Shown: piece by piece, positions 1-10,436 of the stretch | Layout of the letters: each line of letters opens with the position of its first letter | How positions within the stretch are numbered: the stretch's first letter is position 1 | Origin: Mesodorylaimus sp. YZB2_4 | Taxonomy: Eukaryota > Nematoda > Enoplea > Dorylaimida > Dorylaimidae | Assembly: GCA_030248295.1 (NCBI GenBank) | Contig: JASANH010001278.1 | Span: 613,501 to 677,500 of the forward strand | Length of the DNA stretch: 64,000 bases | Direction: 5' to 3' | Position numbers and translations under genes: made by a program | Notes under the pieces: model-generated | Told to the model about the DNA's origin: nothing | The model's database searches: none | The model's input: only the letters and a program-made list of their open reading frames with translations

Positions 1-407
1 ACACGCATAATGGTACCTGAATTTTTGTGAAGCCGTCTCATACAATCTCACAAAAAACACCTTCCTTGGCTGCTCCCGAGCTGGTGCATAGACTCCTAAC
101 AAGAAAAAGACCTTAGTCTCATATTTGGCATTCAATACTTTGGCTCGACCTGGCACGCTTGTGATTCGAGTTATATCCGGAAACAACGCTCTCCGATTCA
201 TCAGAATACACACACCTGCACTATGCTCATCTGAGAAGGAATGAGAGATTCTAAATTTAGATTCAAAAACACTGTCAAATAAGGCGGGCTTCTTAGCATT
301 GCGAAAATGATTATCTTGTACACACAAAATATCAAAATTATTCAATTGTGCAAACATTGAAAATATTTTCGGAATTTTATCCCGTAACCCAGCCGCGTTA
401 TACTGTA
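1..407 (-). pseudogene. LINE endonuclease (EEP/APE-like) domain fragment
   Basis: On the minus strand from 407 to 1 there is one open frame with the N-terminal half of an exonuclease-endonuclease-phosphatase fold: HIQYNAAGLRDK, FDILCVQDNHF, SAGVCILMN and FLLGVYAP. These match in order the N-x-(R/N)G, Q-E-T-H, G-V-x-I-L and Y-A-P blocks of LINE endonucleases. The metal-binding QETH block reads QDNH here, so the catalytic Glu is not conserved as written. The domain is cut by the start of the window and no start codon lies in frame, as expected for the 5' part of ORF2 in a decayed copy. Confidence 0.75.
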
Positions 408-1478
408 TGTGGCAAAAATTACTTTAGGCCCTTATTGTTATAAGTGAGAAAAAAAGAAAATGTGCCGATGCTCAGAAGCTACACAACTTACGGTGCTTTT
501 GGTGTCGCCTGACGTTTGGTCAAATCATTTCTTACGAGGGTTTGGAACTTCTAATTCATTGTCTGAGTCCGACTGGCTTGACGAGCTGCTATGCTTTCGT
601 TTTTTGGCCTCCATTTCTTGGCGCTCTCGAACCTCCTGCGCTTCCCTCTCGAAATCATTCGACTCCATCATCTCGTTCCGTAAATTGGTCAAGAGCTTAC
701 CGAAAACATTCTTCCCACGCCATTTCGATGCATCGTAGACGTTTGGGTCGTTTATTTTGATTCCTACTCCCCAATAGGTGTGTCAGTCGGACTGGCCTTA
801 ACTAACGGCATTGGTGACGTTTCGAATAGGATACGTCGAAGATGTTGATTCTGACCGAATTTCGCCATGTTTGCTGTGTATAGCTTTTCTTTTGCAAAAG
901 TCACCCTTGCCCATGTTTGGCCTCGTCGCATTCAACAGTTTCGCCTTATTTTTTCGCATTGGCGCCCGTTTTCGAGTTCATAATCTTCTATGCTGCCTTC
1001 TCGTATCCAGCCTCCATTGCCCTCTCTTTGAAAAGATATTATTTAATCGTATTGTACACTCGGCCTTCTACCGTAAAAGAGCATTGATGATAATTCGATA
1101 AGGGTGATTCTTTGGCTTAGAATGGGTAGACTCCTAGAGTTGCCGTTTCAATCCTCGTGTGCAGTGCTCGTGTGTTCTTGGACTTATGATGGCCGTGCCA
1201 AAATTGGGAGCTGGCTCGTCAAGGGTGCCAAAGGTGGGAGATTTTCATTGTCTATTTGGTTTCGAATTCGAGTTTCACGTCACTTGTTCTGCCGTTTTGG
1301 TCATTGGCCAAAAAACTCCATAGTCGCCTCGGGCACGAGCCGCATACGATGTCGGATCATGTTCTTTCAGCAGAGTACAGTCTCATGCTAAATGGCCGCT
1401 CTCTTTGCATCTTCGGCAGTATATGGGCATACCATGGTACCAAATCGTAACAGGGATCATGCGCTTTTGGCCTATGGA

Positions 1479-2008
1479 TTAGAAACTAGCGAAAACAGGA
1501 ATTTCCTTATTGCCAAATACCGACACGACAAGCGATCGTCCACCATTCCATATATCTGTATTTGCCCAAGTCTTCCATCTGAGGCCAGAAACCACCGTGA
1601 TTCCTTGCTCCTTCAGCCAAGCTTCAACGTCGCTTTGATTTTCTTCAACTGGCAACCCATACAAATGGATCGTCTTTTTCTTATGTCGTATCGCTGGCCC
1701 TTGTATCTCTGATTGGACACGGAGATAAAAAATCGATAAGTTTTCTTTCACAGCTTCGTCGCGGCTTTCTTTCGACTCGAATACTAGCTTGATAGATCTT
1801 TGATGTCGAAAAGCAAAAATTGGTTGTCTTTCTTTTGGGTTGTCCTTGTACATCGAGACAATGATATTTGATATTTGATATTACGATCAGAAAGGTGGTT
1901 CAAGTCCAATGGTATAAAGCCAATTTTCGATAAGACGTTTTCATTGTTTTCAATACTTTCAGGATAATCGATTCCGTTAGTGATTGTGATCGCTTCGGCT
2001 GAACTCAT
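1479..2008 (-). pseudogene. LINE ORF1-like nucleic-acid-binding protein, frameshifted
   Basis: Two open segments lie in different frames: 2008-1784 starts MSSAEAITITNG, and 1853-1479 continues with YKDNPKERQPIF. The switch falls near 1860-1880, where a TATTTGATATT repeat invites slippage. The second segment has an RRM-like stretch (IHLYGLPVEENQSDVEAWL). After a stop TAA, the same frame goes on to a CCHC zinc knuckle (C-RR-C-KESG-H, about 1378-1423) interrupted by a TGA before the last Cys. An RRM-like domain followed by a knuckle is the usual build of ORF1 proteins of L1/Tx1-type LINEs. The assignment rests on this order plus the endonuclease downstream; the exact clade is not resolved. Confidence 0.65.
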
Positions 2009-2345
2009 TCTTGCTTGCTGCGTCTTCAGCCGTACGTTAGCAAGGCGGGAGAGAAATCGTCAGCAATCGATTGGTCAAGGACAAACAGATATAGAAAAAT
2101 TTCTGTCTCTAAGGAAAAACAATAGAATCAAACAGGTTTTTCAATGTTCTGGTACATGATGAGAAAACCAGAAGAGCTGAGCTTACGATTAGACCCGAAC
2201 GACTCTCAGGCCGCGGTCGCAGGAGGTCCGAGAGCGGTTCTAGAACTGCTCTCGATATATTGCCCCTCGGTCGCACTACTGGTCGAGAATCGTTCTCAAT
2301 CTAGTACGACTTTGCATCTCTTCTCGCGAGAATCGTTCTAGAATT

Positions 2346-2705
2346 GATCTCACCCCCACTCCGAGATCAATTCCCACTCCGAGATCATCCGAGATCAATT
2401 CCCACTCCGAGATCAATTTCCACTCCGAGATCATCCGAGATCAATTCCCACTCCGAGATCAATTCCCACTCCGAGACCAATTCCCACTCCGAGATCTATT
2501 CCCACTCCGAGATCAATTCCCACTCCGAGATCAATTCCCACTCCGAGATCAATTCCCACTCCGAGATCAATTCCCACTCCGAGATCAATTCCCACTCCGA
2601 GATCAATTCCCACTCCGAGATCAATTCCCACTCCGAGATCAATTCCCACTCCGAGATCAATTCCCACTCCGAGATCAATTCCCACTCCGAGATCAATTCT
2701 CACCT
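2346..2705. repeat. 18-bp tandem repeat (minisatellite)
   Basis: The unit GAGATCAATTCCCACTCC is repeated about 15 times without change of phase from about 2440. Before that lie a few units broken by short insertions (for example CATCC) and single-base variants. Because the unit is divisible by three it keeps frames open on both strands (EINSHS on plus), but there is no start context, splice site or unique flank that makes a gene likely. The flanks contain looser versions of GAGAACGATTC/GAGAATCGTTC. It lies just beyond the 5' end of the LINE. Confidence 0.95.
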
Positions 2706-4095
2706 GAGAACGATTCCCCATTCTGGTGCGACCAGGAGATTAGTTCTCGCTCGATTCTCGATGCTTAGTTTTCAAATGGCGAAGCCTTTTTGCCATCTTC
2801 GTCATATTGCATGAAAATCCCACACAGGTATTCTCCACTTGTATGTCTGCGCCTGAGGGGAAGGTCTGGAAATCCAGCAAACATTGAAGATGTTTTCGAG
2901 CAAGATGACCTTGTCCTTCGCAAGATCCAAAATCCTAAAGTATTCACAATGACCACGCGTATCCACTAGCACCTTCTGTTATGAAAAGTTGTCATATCCA
3001 ATAAAGCGTGTCAAAAAGTTCAATAAAGTCAAAATGTCATGAAACTTGTAATACGGTAGGCTTTATCCTCAATAGCCTAGCTTATTGAACTTAGCGCTTG
3101 GCATCTGAAAAGCTATTCTTCGCAGCTAACGCAAGTTCATTGACACAGGGTAGCTGTCTTGTACGAGCCTCCTGATTATGGTCCTACTTGCAATGCTTGC
3201 AATAACGAGAGGTCGTGCTGCCTGCTGAATGGGAAGAGGAGTCCCGACTACGAGATAAGAAGCCATGCTAATCGTAAGAAACACGCCCAATGAAAGAGAG
3301 CATTTGCGTGCAGAGGCGTTTCCTATAGTAATACATGCCCCTGAGACTGCAACCTGCAACTGCAGATAGCACACGCGCCGCTATTCGAGGTTTCATAGCA
3401 GATCAGACGGGTTAATTATGTTCGGTGATACTGCTCCGCTTCTGCTGGTTTCTGCCCTATGTAACATGAGTCCGTTGCTTATGGAGTTTATATATTGAAT
3501 ATCCTCTTTTTTGTTTCCTTTCTGAGCAGTCTCCCTGCTAGGACACATTATATTTAGGCAAGGGGCAAACAGCGTGAGGCACCCCAGTGCATGTGATGAC
3601 GCCTGTCATGATGTTTGATTTGATATGATTTCATCTTAAATCGTTTTCCCGCCTCAGCCGAATTCGAAAGAACAATATCCTTGGCATATTGCATGTGCAC
3701 ATTTACCAAATATTGGGTGCTAGTACGGGTATCGGTTGCTGATTTCCTGCTTAACATGTTGGGTGCATGCTGGCGGGCGTACACTGCCTTCTGTAACTGC
3801 TGCAATTCTATACGTGCCCTAGTGTCAACTTTAACACCTTAGGGCACTTCATTTGTACAGTAAGTTGGAGTGCAGTCGCTTCAGTGCGTTACCTGTGCTG
3901 TATAGCTACTACGCTTGGCAAATGAGTTTTTGTGGATGAAAACCAAATTCACGCGTATTTTACTACAAGCCGTTGTCACGCTAAGTGATTACCATTCAAG
4001 ATATCACGAAGATAAAATGCAGGACAATCTGCGCTGAGGGTGGGAGAAAATGATAGAGCCAGTAGCTATCAACGAGGGGAGGCGTAAGCGGATAT
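2706..4095. other. Intergenic, no gene supported
   Basis: Only short frames of up to about 80 codons without splice or family support are seen. A minus frame at 3374-3126 has two hydrophobic stretches but no recognisable motif. The region is the 3' flank of the collagen gene. Confidence 0.6.
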
Positions 4096-5053
4096 TTAGT
4101 GCTTAGCACTACGACGTGGGCATGGACAGTACTGGGCGTCCGGGCCGCGCACTCCAGGTGGACCAGGTGGGCCGGTTGGTCCTAGAAAGGTAATGCTAGG
4201 TGAGTGATGGGAATCATCAAGGGTCCAATGCACTTACCTCTCTCTCCATTGCCACCAGGCTGTCCAGCTGGGCCGGGTGGGCCAGCTGCTCCAGGTGCAC
4301 CAGGGTTACCAGCGGGGCCACGGTCTCCAGGAGCGCCAGCTGGTCCAGGTTCTCCACGACCACCAGCCGCGCCAGGGTCTCCCTTAGTGCCAGAAGTGGC
4401 GTCGGCACCCTTGTCTCCAGCTGGTCCAGGAGCACCATCTCTGCCTCTTTCTCCGGTGGGCCCAGTGGGTCCGGGTGGTCCAGCACCGCCGGGTCTGCCG
4501 GAACCTCCTGGAGCACCAGCGGCTCCCTTGACGCCTGCAGCACCAGCTGGTCCGGGTGGTCCAGGTGGTCCAGGCGGGCCAGGTGGGCACCCTGAAACGA
4601 AGATACTATGACTGACCGTCATACATGCTGGAACAAACTGGGCCACTTACACAAGCATTGGCCGTTCGGGTGCAAGTGGACAGGTGCGTAGTTGCCGGGC
4701 AGACCTGGGAAACCAGCAACGCCTGGTTCGCCGGGAATACCGTCTGAACCTGGCTCGCCAGGAGCGCCAGCGGGGCCTGGTGGGCAGGCGTTGTTAGCAT
4801 TGCAGTTGCATACCCCAGCTTGACGGGCCTTCCTAGCCAGTGGGACTTGAAGTTGGGCCTTTTGCTTGAGCGATGAGATGTCGTTCCAAGCTTCGTTGGC
4901 CAGTACATTGAACTCGTCCATGTCGTTCTCGACCATCATGCGCACAGTGGTGATCTTCTGGTAGACCATGGGCACCATGACGATGCATGACATGAGCGTG
5001 ATCACACTTAAGGCCGAAGAGGCCAAGGCAGCAATGTAGGCGGAGGTCGTCAT
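4096..5053 (-). CDS. Nematode cuticle collagen
   Basis: Structural protein of the nematode cuticle, secreted by hypodermis. Exons are 5053-4651, 4591-4238 and 4181-4096; the two introns (59 and 56 nt) have GTAAGT donors and TTTCAG/TTTCTAG acceptors. They join in frame to a 280-residue protein, a usual length for the family. Residues about 8-30 form the membrane-like anchor of the cuticle collagen N-terminal domain. RKAR at about 74-77 is a furin-type cleavage site, followed by a Cys cluster (82, 84, 90), a short Gly-X-Y block, a second Cys pair (133, 136), a long Gly-X-Y block with few breaks, and a tail [14 protein letters not shown] with the paired Cys typical of this family. The start MTTSAYIAA is the only ATG that puts the anchor at the N terminus, and a TATA box lies upstream. 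Which named collagen it corresponds to cannot be told. Confidence 0.95.
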
Positions 5054-5123
5054 GATGATCCAAACCTGACTTTCTTCACTTGGGGCACCTAGCCACTGAC
5101 TCTGCTCCGCAGCGGGTTCCTGG

Positions 5124-5130
5124 TTTTATA
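5124..5130 (-). promoter_or_regulatory. TATA box of the collagen gene
   Basis: TATAAAA on the minus strand, in the context GCAGTATAAAACCAGG, 71 bases before the ATG. This predicts a transcription start around 5095-5100 and a short leader. No splice acceptor is needed between it and the ATG. Confidence 0.6.
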
Positions 5131-8098
5131 CTGCGCCTATTACGCCTGAGCATTGTTCCAGTTCATTGGTGAGGCCGTTTTAGCAACAGCCAAGCGCAAG
5201 GTGTCATCGCAACTGTAATCTGGCACCTTAATGCATTCCACAGGTCAATCGTGCGAGTTAGTGCTACTTCTTTTACACGTTTGTAACAGTTGATCTACAC
5301 GCAAGTTCTTTCTCCCTGCCCACTCATCTATAACCTACTTTTTGTTTCACTTGATTGATCCTGATTCCGGTTTTTCACAACTTGGAAGGTGTGTTACATG
5401 AGTTCGGGTGGGCGTAACCTAGTCATTAGTTATGTACTGTGAGTACCCTTCGTATGCAATTTACAAATGCAGATCTCCTGCTCGAAAATTTGCGCAAAGT
5501 CCCCGTCGCATATATAAACTGGTTTAGTAGAATATTGTGCGAGTGCGAGACATGTAGTCCCACCTCTCGGCAAAACTGTACTGGTAAATGAGCGCGCAGA
5601 ATAGCAGAGCCATGTGCTGATGATGTTCGCGGTACAACTGAGTCTGTATTACTGAAGGGGGTGGCCGAAAACCCAGGGCAACCAATCAAGTCTTTCTGAC
5701 CTAGTCCGTGGATGAAACATCACCTTGACGGGTGACGCACCCAACTGCGAGCTCCGTGCAAAGGATCGTTGCCATTCGAGCCTCTGCAATAGGGCTGACA
5801 CAAACAAATGTGTACGCTAAAAGCCTTGCAAAAAAACTGAATAAAAAACCTCGCAAAACTTATGATCAAAAAATTCCGGATGCCCGAAATCCTTTCACGA
5901 TGAAAAGGTAGCCTACGATTTTTCTAACGGAAAGTCCTTGATTTTTTTAGCACTTGAACGAAAAGCTCAAGATACAGTACATAAATAAAGACAATCACTT
6001 TAGTAAGTACTTCCGGTAATATAACTATTCAAAAGTTGAAAATTTTGTTTGACCAGGCTTGCGTTTGATGTTTCAGATACCTTTCAGAAAGCGACAGTAA
6101 AAGGCTATGAAAACTTGAACAGTGATCACCCTGCCACGAACAGAAATCACCTGTGCAGAATTCCGCAGCTGGGACATGTGAGGGGGGCTTTTTGCCTCAG
6201 CGTCAGTACCAGGCGCACTAATGTTCACGTGAGCTGGTTCTCTATCTGACACCCCAGATCCGTACATATCAATCCGTCCACCATCCCAAGTTTTCACATC
6301 TTCGCATTCTGGAGGCCAGAACTGATGCATGTTTGCATGGAATAATATCTTTTCGAGCTTCCCAAACGCCAAGCGAATCAGGGTTGGACGGAATTGAATT
6401 CCTCGAGTGTGGCATTCTGTGGTTGGCCAGGCTGCGCTTTGACAGTCGAGCAAACATTTAGCCGTCCTAGAAGAAGGAAGATCGAGTATTGAGCTCACTG
6501 TGGATAAATGCCAAATGCTAGGACAAATCTATCCAGTAACTGCGTGCAGGAGGTCGTGTAGACACACCTAGGAACTTCCAAGAGGTAAAATGTATAGTAT
6601 GTATGATGTTGTACAGTATGTAAAGTGTCATATAAGAGTCACAGAGGTGATGAGAGGCACAAGTCTTTGCATACGTACAGCATGTAACATAGCCGTATAT
6701 CACGTGTGCAGTTATGGCAGCGAAAAGCTTATTTTGTAAGGAGTCAGTCACCTATCGGGAGGCCCTACCTTCGAAGCCTGAGCACCCTGTTTTCTCTATC
6801 CCTGAGCTCACTGATAGTGAGTCGCGCATGCCAGCCGCTACTGACTGACAGACTGATTTTACATCACCAAAATGACTTTGCAACCCATTCGAAGGGGCAC
6901 AGGCTGCTGTCAACCCTAACAGTTCAGAAGTTTGAGAAAGCAACTAAGGTGTGTAGTGAGCGTGTGTAGTCCTCGATTTGAATGTGGCGCCATTGCTATC
7001 CTGCGCATCAAGCTTGTCTGCTTGTGCGCGGGCTGCGTGAGGATAAGAAAGTGTGGATGGAGCTGAATTGCAGGAAAAGTGGAGCAGCGTTGCCAACGTA
7101 GTGGAATTCCACTACTTTGGCGGATTTGGGGTGTCCGTAGTGGCGTAGTGGCCACTATGGTGGTTTTCCATGTGTGATGACCACGCAGTGAATCGTAGTG
7201 GGAAGGGTAGAGTGCCAAAATCCGGAGCTCCTAACACCTAAGTCCTCGTATTGCCCAAAAATTAATAGAGCCTAAGAGAGCGATGTCTTCTTTTTTGGCC
7301 AAAACCGAGTTTAACATCGTTTATTTTGTAAAATTAAACCCTCTTCTACGCCTTCACCTTTTCTGTGCAAAAATAAGAATCAGGTTGCCAGGACCGACCA
7401 GATCACATTGCCGTTGCCGTATATGGCAATTTTTTTGCCATGAACACGTATGCTCGCCTGCTGCGCCAGCCGAAAAGCCTCGTCAAAAACAGTAGGGCAT
7501 CGGATCAGATGGGCAATCGAGGTGTTCCGGTTTAGGAACCGTTCCGGATTAGGGCATTTTACCCTACTTATTATTTGGAGATTGCTTTGGGAAGATTTGC
7601 TCAGTTATGATCAGATTCATGAGTTATGATCATGATTAGGTATTTCCCTTGCCATAAATCGAAACGTCCGAAGCAGAACTTCCAAAACGTGCCAAATATC
7701 TGCGAGGCGTCATGGGCTGTATCTACTGGCTGGGCTGCTGCGCGGCATCACGTACATACGCCGATCGATTTATCAATCCGCCCACCTAAACTCTAAATTT
7801 TGATAGATTGAAAGCTATTTCTTATCCAGGTTGAACCAAAAATGTTGCATTATCGCTCTGTTGCAACGAAAGTTTTTAGTGGCTGTTGTAGTGGATTTTG
7901 GAAAGATGTGTAGTGGCTGGTAGTGGATTTCAGGTGTCCTGCCAGTGGAACTCTTTTTCCGCATCTTCCAGCGGAGTTGAGGCAGTTGCCTCGCTCTCAC
8001 AATCAGTGGTGACCTAGGTGTCGCCTAGGTTGGGTTTCCGTACTTGGTCCAGGGCCTATGAGCTGGGAGCCCATCCTTAGAGAATAGAAGGGGCGTCG
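5131..8098. other. Intergenic; one dispersed repeat copy, otherwise no gene supported
   Basis: No frame here has both length and motif support. The 141-codon minus frame at 6498-6073 shows no known domain. Repeats of a GTAGTGG-type motif occur at about 7095-7165 and 7870-7950. A dispersed repeat copy lies at about 5635-5795 (listed separately). Confidence 0.5.
5635..5795 (+). repeat. Dispersed repeat R1, copy 1
   Basis: Shares blocks GTATTACTG, CAGGGCA.CCAA and GGATGAAACATCACC.TGACGGG.GACGC with 17990-18200 and 22040-22215. The blocks are in the same order in all three places, with divergence between them, so this is an old interspersed repeat and not a local duplication. Confidence 0.6.
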
Positions 8099-8945
8099 TT
8101 ACAGGTCCACTTCGGTGGGAGCTTGGAGATGCACGCGTGCCTTGACCCTGATTGGGATTGGACAAGTGCAAAAGATAAAACGAAAATCGTAACTTCCACC
8201 AGCAACCTTCAACCTAAATTCAACAGCACACAGCAAGACATTCCTACTTTCTTACCAGCAAGCTCCTTTTGTAGACACATAATTTTCCATCGCATTTTCT
8301 GAAGTGGCCAAATCGATCAACAATTCTAATCTCTCATTCACCCCATCCTCGTCGCTAGGCAAGCATTCTTGACAGTGGCTTGATAATGCTGCTGACAAAT
8401 CAGTCAAACACCCTTCATATTCTATGAAACCTAAAATCCAAATTTAAGCATTTGCCCTTAGATAATTTTTGTGGCACTCTCTGCAGGGTACTTACGATCA
8501 TAGGCATCATAGCAACTGTACAGCATAGTTGTCACCTCTGCATTAATCATTTGACGAATTTCTGGATTTATACATGTTTTTGTGCAATGTGCACTTTTGG
8601 GGTTAAACGATTTTCTAAATTGAAAAGCGTTTTGTTAAAATAAGAATATTTTGAAGATTTTAAAACTTTACTCGCAAATTTCTTCATAAACTTTCGGATG
8701 CGTAGAATTTTTGATACTTGCCATCGAGATTATATCTTGTACTGAAGCATTTTTTAACATTGTAACATTAAGATGAAATATTTCGGGCATAAAATGTTGA
8801 ATGCCACTTGATAGACTTCGAATGCACGATGAGGTACAATTGATTGACCTGTTCCCCATCAGTTCTTCTTGTGTTCTAAGAACATACTTTATGAACTGTG
8901 AGGATATATTCAGACGCCGCAGGGAAAACCCATCTTTCTGTATCT
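8099..8945 (-). CDS. Cysteine-rich, probably secreted protein, 3' exons (5' end not found)
   Basis: At least four minus-strand exons join in frame: about 8945-8672 (acceptor uncertain, either about 8935 or 8876), 8614-8496, 8430-8256 and probably 8213-8099. Donors are GTAAAG, GTAAGT and GTAAGA; acceptors end TTTAG or TTTTAG. The frame only works with these phases (2, 1, 2), which argues for real splicing. The product has regularly spaced cysteines: INCTSSC, EEICE, CTKTC, MLYSCYDAYDRFIEYEGCL, HCQECLP and GACW. This spacing resembles small secreted nematode Cys domains (CPG4-like or DUF19/T20D4.11-like), but I cannot decide between them. The last exon (FCTCPIPIRVKAR to a TAA at 8099) follows a 42-nt intron and is the weakest part. 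No signal peptide exon was identified; an open stretch at 9362-9150 ending in ATGCAG before GTGCGA may be an upstream exon. Confidence 0.55.
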
Positions 8946-9888
8946 TTTAGTTATTGTATACAAGGACTGCTTTTATGTATATTTTCTGCAAATTAAAAAA
9001 CTTTCTGAAGTGAAAGCCCACAAAGAAAGCTCCGAAAAATTTACCGAATATACGCGAAAAAGGGGTAATCAAATTACAGTACACCCGTGATCACCAATTT
9101 TAGCTGTGCGATTAAAGGTACTGACAAATGACTGTCAGGTTGGGTTTAGGTTTTGAATGCTACCTTGGATAGAAACTCGCACCTGCATTTCTATTCGCCG
9201 CAGCATTGTAAAACAGGAAATTATTGGCGGAGAGAAATTTTTGTGGATAAAACTGGAAGATTTTGATGAAAGATAAAACTGTGGAAGATTTTTATGCATT
9301 ATTCCTTCACACTCTGCATGAATATCTTTCCCTATTATTTTAACATCATCCATCCCTATCACACCACATATAAGTCATATATCATATTTTGAAAAGCCCA
9401 CTAACCCGTTGATCAGTGCTGCCAAATGTGACTGAACTGGGAGCGCCTCTCCAAAATTCAGTAGTGCCACTGAAAAAAATTGTCATGGACTGCCAGTCTT
9501 TTACAAAACGATTACAAAAATCTTACCAAATGAAAAGAGAAACCAAACGTGTGATACCATTTTGGTGGAATGTCAGAATATCATTCGGAAATGTAAAACT
9601 AAGTGAATATGAGTTATTTGACAAACTGACTTGGTTATCGAATTCGTATAGCCTGATAGGGTTATATGTACATGAAAACTTGGGCTCAGCTAGAAAACCA
9701 GCTTTAGCTCTAATCGTGAACCTTAATGGGGTAGGGTAAAGGCTTAGCCCGTGTTTGTGATGGGAGTTGTTGCGTGTCTTTCATCTGTTTCCTAGGTGCA
9801 CTGGTTATCTGTGCTACGAGCGTGGTAGTGACGCAATTATAGTTAATTACATTATGGTCACAGTCCTTATGGCGAGGGACAAAACACA
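8946..9888. other. Region upstream of the Cys-rich gene; possible exon, otherwise nothing firm
   Basis: Minus frame 9362-9150 (DVKIIGKDIHAECEG, then HKNFSPPIISCF) could be a further exon of the Cys-rich gene. Plus frame 9416-9739 (107 codons) has no recognised motif. Neither has decisive support. Confidence 0.3.
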
Positions 9889-9894
9889 ACTTGA
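9889..9894. other. Target-site duplication, left (ACTTGA)
   Basis: ACTTGA immediately precedes the first base of the inverted terminus and recurs immediately after its last base at 14797-14802. Extending the inverted repeat from the inside stops exactly at these hexamers. Confidence 0.8.
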
Positions 9895-10089
9895 AGTAGT
9901 ATATGTGTGCGTCGTGCTCCTGCAGCTAGCTGCGGGCGAAGCCCCCCAGCTTATCATACCAGCTTATTATCACCCCTAAGCCACTGACCACTAGCTGAAA
10001 GCCCAAGCCCCGCAGGGCCTTAATTAGCTTACCACCCTAATAATCGTCAGTCCTTAGAGACCCTTCTTATCACTGTGAGCCCCCTTATC

Positions 10090-10170
10090 AGTCATTAGCT
10101 GAACCTTATCAATATCTAGTCATTAGCTGAACCTTATCACTATCTAGTCATTAGCTGAACCACATCATCG
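10090..10170. repeat. 28-bp tandem repeats, left arm (about 3 copies)
   Basis: CTTATCACTATCTAGTCATT-type units; reverse complement of the eight-copy array at 14385-14600. Confidence 0.85.
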
Positions 10171-10257
10171 ACTAGTCAGCAAGTCAAGCTCCAATCGCCT
10201 TATCATATCACAATAGCGATGATCCATAATCAGTATTTCTGGAAAAGTGAAAATTTT

Positions 10258-10330
10258 TGCGCCCGTCAAGATTCGAACCCGCCTTACCCGGGTGGAAGTC
10301 GAAAGTTCTACCAGGTTGCGCCACGGGGGC
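10258..10330 (-). other. tRNA-like sequence in left arm (pol III A and B boxes)
   Basis: On the minus strand GTGGCGCAACCTGGTAGA resembles an A box and GGTTCGAATCT a B box. The ends can pair at six of seven acceptor positions. Against the right-arm copy, changes cluster in the anticodon and T-arm region, and the stem is weaker here. It is probably a tRNA-derived promoter and not a working tRNA. Confidence 0.5.
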
Positions 10331-10436
10331 CGTTTAGAGAGAGGGTCGAGTGTGCACAGTGAAGACAATGGATTATTTACACGCGCAGACATACATGTCA
10401 TCGAAACCTACAGCGGAGCATTCAGAGCCGCTCGTT

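Larger units (their letters stand above)
1..2008 (-). mobile_element. Non-LTR retrotransposon (LINE), 5' part, broken; cut by window start
   Basis: Read on the minus strand, an ORF1-like protein with a CCHC knuckle (about 2008 to 1300) is followed by an apurinic-type endonuclease domain (about 407 to 1). This is the order of L1/Tx1/CR1-type LINEs. The reverse transcriptase would lie outside the window, left of position 1. Several in-frame stops and at least one frameshift show that the copy is dead. The stretch between the two domains (about 430-1300) has no long open frame on either strand and is best read as decayed ORF1 tail. Bases 2009-2345 upstream hold no gene; they may include the 5' UTR. 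Confidence 0.8.

Noticed and set aside
2344..2814. 156-codon EINSHS repeat protein
   Set aside because: Result of an 18-bp tandem repeat; no flanking gene structure.
4200..4611. Open plus-strand frames opposite the collagen gene
   Set aside because: Mirror of Gly-X-Y coding on the minus strand; the spliced minus-strand gene explains the region fully.
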